Positions 59,759 through 64,000 of a stretch of 64,000 nucleotides of DNA are shown here, piece by piece. The notes beneath the pieces were generated by a model. It saw nothing but the letters and a program-made list of their open reading frames with translations, was not told the origin of the DNA and searched no databases. The stretch lies in NCBI GenBank assembly GCA_036378175.1, contig DASUWY010000051.1, positions 106,271-170,270 on the forward strand. The letters are read 5' to 3'. Every line of letters starts with the position of its first letter. Within the stretch, counting starts at the first letter, position 1. The DNA comes from Thermoleophilaceae bacterium. Lineage in GTDB: Bacteria > Actinomycetota > Thermoleophilia > Solirubrobacterales > Thermoleophilaceae. A program made the translations under genes and the position numbers.

Positions 59759-61971
59759 CCGCCGAAGTGCTCGGTCCGGCCACAGCCGGCGAGCGTGACC
59801 GTCACGGGGCCGTCCGTCTGCACGTTGAGGGCGGCCCCGCAGCTGACGTGCGCGCGGCTCGGGTCGATGGTCAGCGCCGAGATGTTCTGCGCGTCTATGT
59901 CGAGCCGGTTGCGCACCGGTGCCGGCAGGGCCGGTCCCCACTGCTTCGACTGGCTCGTGTAGGCGATCGCCGGCAGCGTGCCGCCTGTGAGCGCGCCCGC
60001 GCCGTGCTGCGTGGGGCCTGGCACAGGGTCGCTCACCCCGAAGCCTTCGGAACGCACGTCGATCGTCCCGCGCGGCGCGCTGCCGCTCGAGTCGCGCAGG
60101 GTCAGCCCGGACACCCAGTAGGCGTGGTTGGCGGGGCCGCCCATCTCGGGGAAGTCCATCTTCGGGTTCACCACGTAGGTGACGTGCGCGGGGTTGCGAT
60201 TCACCTTCGTGGTGCCGAGGAAGTCCGCCGCCGGCTGGTACTGGTCGTTGATCGCAAGCGTCAGGTGGTCGGCCGGCGCGAACGAGTCGAACTCGTAGCG
60301 GTAGCCGAGTGAGTCGAAGGTGTTCGCCTGCTGCACCACCCCCGGATACGGCACGAGCTCGTCGGTGACCGCGTCCCAGATCAGGAACGGGATGTTGCGC
60401 ACGGACGGCAGCATGAAGTTCGTGTTGCTGCTGTCGCCGCCCGGCTCGACCGAAGCCGGCGGCACCCAGATGCCGAGCCCGGGCGGGCCCACCACCGGCT
60501 GCCCCTTGGCGAACAGGTCCGGGTACTGCGTGGCGAACTTGTAGGTGCCGTAGCCGCCCATGCTGTAGCCGGAGACCGACGTCCAATCCGGGTCGAGCTT
60601 GTAGTGCGCCGCAACGTCCGCCCACACCTCGAAGGTGTCGGCGCCCGCGTAGTCGTAGTACCAGCCGTCCGGGCCGCGGCCCTCGGGGGTGATCACGATC
60701 GAGCCCGGCCCGCGGTCGCCGATCTGCGACTGGTTGCGGGTGCCGAGGTACTGGTTGTAGTTCGCCCCGAGCGAGTGGAGCAGCAGCGTGAGGCCGTAGC
60801 CGCCCGCTGGCTGCGCCTGCTTCGGCACGTAGATCGCGTACGGCTGGAGCCGCCCGCGCAGCTCGCCCTTGCACGAGGTGGACGACTGGCAGGTGGTGGA
60901 GTAGTCGGTGCCCTGCTCGGTCTCGAAGTGGCTCGCGAGGATGCGATCCATCGGGCCCGTCTTCGGCACGCCCGTGTCGTCGTTCACGTGGTGGTTGAGC
61001 TTCGAGAAGTCCACGTCGGCGTGGAACTGCGACAGGTCGCCGTTCTTCAGCGCCTGCCCCTGCTGCTGGTCGCGCCACCATGCCGCGTCGGTCGCGGTGC
61101 CCGCGGGATCGGTGGGGTCGGGCATCGGTTCGGCGAAGCGGAAGGCGACGTTGAAGAAGGCGGTGGGCTTCGAGAGCGTGCCCGCTCCACCGGGATGCGT
61201 GGCGTCGGCCGCCTGCTGCGGGATCAGGTACTTGCCCGCGGCCTTATCCCACAGACCGGTCCCCGCCGCCAGCCGGACCGTGCCGGCGCCGGGGTTCCAG
61301 TCTGCGTGGGGTACGAGCACCTCGATCTGGCGCCGCGTGGTGTCAACAATCACGCTCGGCGCCGTGGGAGCTGGTTTGCCGGTGGCCGCGTTGAGCATGT
61401 CCGCGCTCGTGCCGTGGACGGTCACGAACCACTGCGCCGGCGCGGTGGCGTTCGCGCCGTGCGGGAACTGCTGCGGCTGGTCGCTGTCGCCGATCGCGAT
61501 CGTGGTGGCCACGAGCGACGGGTCCTTCATCGTGTTCAAGGTGATCCGGAACGCCGTGGCGCCGGCGGTGGGCTTCACGCGCAGCTCCACGAGGTCCGCG
61601 GCGTTCCCCGCGTATGCCGGGTCGGTGGGGTAGGTGTAGGTGCCGTTTGGCATCGAGAAGCTGTCGCCGGAGAGGCGCGGATCGCCCGGATCGGGCACCC
61701 CGCCGTTCGCGCCGTGGTCGTCGTAGAGGTAGTCCTGGTAGAGGAACTCGCCGTCGCGGTAGGCGCTCGCTCCGGATACGAGGATCGGGGGCGCGTGCCA
61801 GATCCCGCTGTTGCCGAGCTGCGGTGCCTGCGCCGGTGGCGCGTAGAGGATGTCCGGCCCTGGCCGCGGGCCCGGCCCGTTGTAGAGCGATCCGGTGGCC
61901 GCACCCGCGGGCGCGGCGATTGCGAGCGCGCACAACGCTCCCAGCGCGATGACTCGTCCCTGCACGAGCAA
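59755..61971 (-). CDS. Secreted modular esterase: N-terminal glucodextranase-C/DOMON-like module + alpha/beta hydrolase
   Basis: The 738-residue protein has a signal peptide (VIALGALCALAIAAPAGA). Residues ~30-290 resemble the DOMON-like carbohydrate-binding module found at the C-terminus of glucodextranase. Residues ~370-640 are an alpha/beta hydrolase with an oxyanion-type LLLHSLGANYN and the elbow GYSMGGYG (Ser470). A probable Asp is in WDAVTDELVP and a His in FAPADHLTLA. Two Cys pairs suggest disulfides. It is probably a carbohydrate esterase or depolymerase outside the cell. Confidence 0.75.
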   Translation of the reverse strand: MLVQGRVIALGALCALAIAAPAGAATGSLYNGPGPRPGPDILYAPPAQAPQLGNSGIWHAPPILVSGASAYRDGEFLYQDYLYDDHGANGGVPDPGDPRLSGDSFSMPNGTYTYPTDPAYAGNAADLVELRVKPTAGATAFRITLNTMKDPSLVATTIAIGDSDQPQQFPHGANATAPAQWFVTVHGTSADMLNAATGKPAPTAPSVIVDTTRRQIEVLVPHADWNPGAGTVRLAAGTGLWDKAAGKYLIPQQAADATHPGGAGTLSKPTAFFNVAFRFAEPMPDPTDPAGTATDAAWWRDQQQGQALKNGDLSQFHADVDFSKLNHHVNDDTGVPKTGPMDRILASHFETEQGTDYSTTCQSSTSCKGELRGRLQPYAIYVPKQAQPAGGYGLTLLLHSLGANYNQYLGTRNQSQIGDRGPGSIVITPEGRGPDGWYYDYAGADTFEVWADVAAHYKLDPDWTSVSGYSMGGYGTYKFATQYPDLFAKGQPVVGPPGLGIWVPPASVEPGGDSSNTNFMLPSVRNIPFLIWDAVTDELVPYPGVVQQANTFDSLGYRYEFDSFAPADHLTLAINDQYQPAADFLGTTKVNRNPAHVTYVVNPKMDFPEMGGPANHAYWVSGLTLRDSSGSAPRGTIDVRSEGFGVSDPVPGPTQHGAGALTGGTLPAIAYTSQSKQWGPALPAPVRNRLDIDAQNISALTIDPSRAHVSCGAALNVQTDGPVTVTLAGCGRTEHFGG

Positions 61972-62046
61972 TTCCCCCTGCCTCGATTCCGCGCGCGCAA
62001 CATATCGCGGAAGTGCTTCACCGGGCGCCGGTTCTACGATCCATTC

Positions 62047-63630
62047 ATGACCGACACCCTTGCCTCCTCACGCACCGTCGCCTCCGTGATCGGCGGCGTA
62101 GCCCAGACCGACGCCCCCGGCGGCCGCATCACCTCCACCAATCCCGCACGCACCTCAGAAGTCGTGGCCGAGGCGCTGCTCGGCGACGCCTCCACCTTCG
62201 TCGCCGCCTGCCGGGCCGCCCGCGAGGCGCAGCAGGCCTGGGCCGACGTTCCCGCTCCCGTCCGGGGCCGCGCCATCCAGCAGATCGGCCGGCTGGTGGA
62301 GGACAACAAGGAGTCGCTCTCGCGCCTCGTCACGCGCGAGATCGGGAAGCCGTATGCCGAATCGCTCGGCGAGGTGCAGGAGATCATCGACACCTGCAAC
62401 TTCTTCGTGTCCGAGGGCCGGCGGCTCTACGGCCAGACGGTCCCGTCGGAGATGCCGGACAAGCAGCTCTTCACGTTTCGCACGCCCGTAGGGGTGGCGG
62501 CGATCATCACGGCCGGCAACTTCCCGGTGGCGGTGCCCTCGTGGTACCTCGTGCCCGCTCTTCTGTGCGGCAACGCCGTGGTGTGGAAGCCGGCGGAGTA
62601 CGCGCCGGCGCTCGGCGAGGCGCTGGCGGATCTGTTCAACCACGGCGGGCTGCCGGATGGCGTCTTGAATCTGGTGCAGTGCGACGGGCCCACCGCGTTC
62701 GAGGGGCTCGACCAGGCGTTGTCCGAGGGTCTCGTGGACAAGGTCGGGTTCACGGGATCCTACGAGGTGGGCACGCGGATCGGCGAGCTGTGCGGGCGCC
62801 ACGTGCAGCAGCCTTGCCTCGAGCTCGGTGGGAAGAACCCGCTCGTGGTGATGCCGGACGCGGACCTGGATCTCGCCGTCGAGGGCGCGCTGTTCAGCGG
62901 CTTCGGCACGGCCGGCCAGCGCTGCACGTCGCTCGGCACGGTGATCGTCCACGAGGACGTGCACGACGAGTTCATGTCGCGCTTCGTACGCGCCGTGGAG
63001 AACGCACCCGTGGGGGACCCGATGCAGGACGTGATCTTCGGCCCGATGATCCACGAGCGCTTCTACGAGCGCTTCCTCGGCTGGCTCGACCTGATCGAGG
63101 ACCACCACACGGTGCACGGCTCGAGCGCCACGGGCCGCATCACGTCCGACTCACCGCGCTCCGGCTTCGTCGGCGACCCGGACGCCGGCATCTTCTGCCA
63201 CCCCACGATCGTCGACGGCGTGCGCCGCGAGGACGCGCTCTATTCCACCGAGACCTTCGGCCCGCTCGTGGGGGTGATGACCTTCAGCTCGTTCGACGAG
63301 ATGATCGAGCTCGCCAACGGCCACGGCTACGGGCTGTCTTCGGCCATCTACACCAACGACCCGCGCAGCGCCTTCGAGTTCCGCCGCCGCGTGAGCGCCG
63401 GGATGGTGAGCGTGAACAACTCCACCTCGGGAGCCGAGGCGCACCTGCCCTTCGGCGGCAACGGCAAGTCCGGCAACGGCGCACGCCAGTCGGGCATCTG
63501 GGTGCTCGATCAGTTCACCCGCTGGCAGTCGATGAACTGGGACTACGCGGGCAAGCTGCAGAAGGCGCAGATGGACGTCGTGGAGATCGAGGCCGACCTC
63601 GACTTCGCGCTGGAGGAGCGCGCGTTCTAG
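62047..63630 (+). CDS. Aldehyde dehydrogenase family protein
   Basis: The 527-residue NAD(P)-dependent enzyme oxidises an aldehyde to an acid. The catalytic base is Glu259 (ELGGKNP), the nucleophile is Cys293 (GQRCTS), and FTGSYEVGTRIG is the cofactor loop. It resembles the semialdehyde-type subgroup in the C-terminal NSTSGAEAHLPFGGNGKSGNG region. The exact aldehyde is unknown. The ATG at 62047 is used. The longer frame upstream is a shadow of the esterase gene. Confidence 0.9.
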   Translation: MTDTLASSRTVASVIGGVAQTDAPGGRITSTNPARTSEVVAEALLGDASTFVAACRAAREAQQAWADVPAPVRGRAIQQIGRLVEDNKESLSRLVTREIGKPYAESLGEVQEIIDTCNFFVSEGRRLYGQTVPSEMPDKQLFTFRTPVGVAAIITAGNFPVAVPSWYLVPALLCGNAVVWKPAEYAPALGEALADLFNHGGLPDGVLNLVQCDGPTAFEGLDQALSEGLVDKVGFTGSYEVGTRIGELCGRHVQQPCLELGGKNPLVVMPDADLDLAVEGALFSGFGTAGQRCTSLGTVIVHEDVHDEFMSRFVRAVENAPVGDPMQDVIFGPMIHERFYERFLGWLDLIEDHHTVHGSSATGRITSDSPRSGFVGDPDAGIFCHPTIVDGVRREDALYSTETFGPLVGVMTFSSFDEMIELANGHGYGLSSAIYTNDPRSAFEFRRRVSAGMVSVNNSTSGAEAHLPFGGNGKSGNGARQSGIWVLDQFTRWQSMNWDYAGKLQKAQMDVVEIEADLDFALEERAF

Positions 63631-63635
63631 TCCTG

Positions 63636-64000
63636 GTGAGGCATGCCGCGCCGGAGATCGATCCGGCGCGGCCGGCCGCCGCCTGGACGCTGTCCGCGGA
63701 GGGGCGGGCGTCGCTGCCGGCGCTCGCGCGGCGCGTGCGCGCCGACGCGGTCGTGTCGTCGCCCGAGCCGAAGGCGCTGGAGACGGCGGCCGCGCTCGGC
63801 CCGCCGGTGGAGGTCGACCCGCGGCTGCGCGAGCACGACCGCGCGGGGGAGCCGTTCCGCGACGATGTCGCCGCGGCGGTCGAGGCCGGCTTCGCGCGCC
63901 CCGGCGACGTCGTGTTCGGCGTCGAGAGCTACGACGCCGCGCGCGAGCGGTTCGCCGCCGCGGTGGCCGCCGCGAGCGCCGCGCACCCGACGGGGCGGCT
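63636..64000 (+). CDS. Histidine phosphatase superfamily protein, 3' end outside window
   Basis: The frame from GTG 63636 (or CTG 63633) is open to the window end with no stop. It encodes at least 121 residues. VRHAAPEIDPARPAAAW supplies the RH catalytic motif (RHA rather than RHG) and VVSSPEPKALETAAAL is the typical S-S-P-x-x-R/K-A-x-x-T-A block. LREHDRAGEPF follows, where a catalytic acid would be expected. It starts five bases after the aldehyde dehydrogenase stop and could be in its operon. Confidence 0.8.
   Translation, partial: MRHAAPEIDPARPAAAWTLSAEGRASLPALARRVRADAVVSSPEPKALETAAALGPPVEVDPRLREHDRAGEPFRDDVAAAVEAGFARPGDVVFGVESYDAARERFAAAVAAASAAHPTGR

Noticed and set aside
60604..62046. 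1008-residue open frame reading into the aldehyde dehydrogenase
   Set aside because: The first ~480 residues are His/Arg/Val-rich shadow of the esterase gene on the other strand. The real dehydrogenase starts at 62047.

Overview
The window is about 64 kb of very GC-rich, densely packed chromosomal DNA. Many starts are GTG, lipoprotein and Sec signals look Gram-positive, and DipZ, an OpuC-type transporter, many TetR/MarR/MerR-regulated detoxification genes and large secreted proteins are present. These traits fit an Actinomycetota soil lineage, probably class Thermoleophilia (Solirubrobacterales/Gaiellales-like). That placement is an inference, because no rRNA gene is present. I saw no rRNA, tRNA, insertion sequence, prophage or CRISPR array.

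Layout. Positions 1-2.9 kb hold the end of a hopanoid operon (squalene-hopene cyclase, HpnG, HpnH). 2.9-8.9 kb has an AbiEi/DUF559-type protein, a Baeyer-Villiger-type monooxygenase and a 978-residue secreted protein with four internal repeats. 8.9-12.4 kb is an osmoprotectant ABC transporter operon. 12.5-19 kb has a chromate transporter, a GH15 glucoamylase-like enzyme, an SDR and a secreted penicillin-acylase-like enzyme. 19.2-26.6 kb is a stress and detoxification block (UspA, MFS pump, TetR, MarR, YceI, CatE-like dioxygenase, thioesterase, methyltransferase, MerR, hydrolase). 26.6-28.3 kb is a possible envelope redox module (PF03640 lipoprotein repeat protein, His-rich membrane-anchored protein, ferric-reductase-like heme protein). 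28.3-33.8 kb has a sedolisin protease, an isoaspartyl peptidase, small hydrolases and galactokinase. 33.8-36.8 kb starts with a DgcA/DgcN-type D-glutamate pair followed by three small genes. 36.8-45.2 kb holds enoyl-CoA hydratase, MarR/azoreductase, DAHP synthase, a secreted serine-hydrolase-like protein, a sarcosine-oxidase-like enzyme and an MFS/TetR pair. 45.3-64 kb has a cold-shock gene with a likely structured leader, DipZ, a channel-like protein, many small stress proteins, a sialidase-like propeller, a modular esterase, an aldehyde dehydrogenase and the start of a histidine phosphatase.

Three architectural features stand out. First, eight convergent gene pairs overlap by exactly four bases, sharing a self-complementary stop tetramer (CTAG seven times, TTAA once). 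Second, a family of G-rich short-word repeats starts exactly at stop codons (TAGGTCGCAGG..., TAGGTCAGAGG..., TAGGGAGTGG...) and often has a complementary C-rich arm. Two copies 13 kb apart share an exact 20-mer, and a related inverted repeat lies in frame inside a coding sequence. Third, several divergent regulator/target pairs carry clear palindromic operator candidates. Start codons are judged by eye from ribosome-binding sites, family lengths and neighbour spacing, so several could shift by a few codons.
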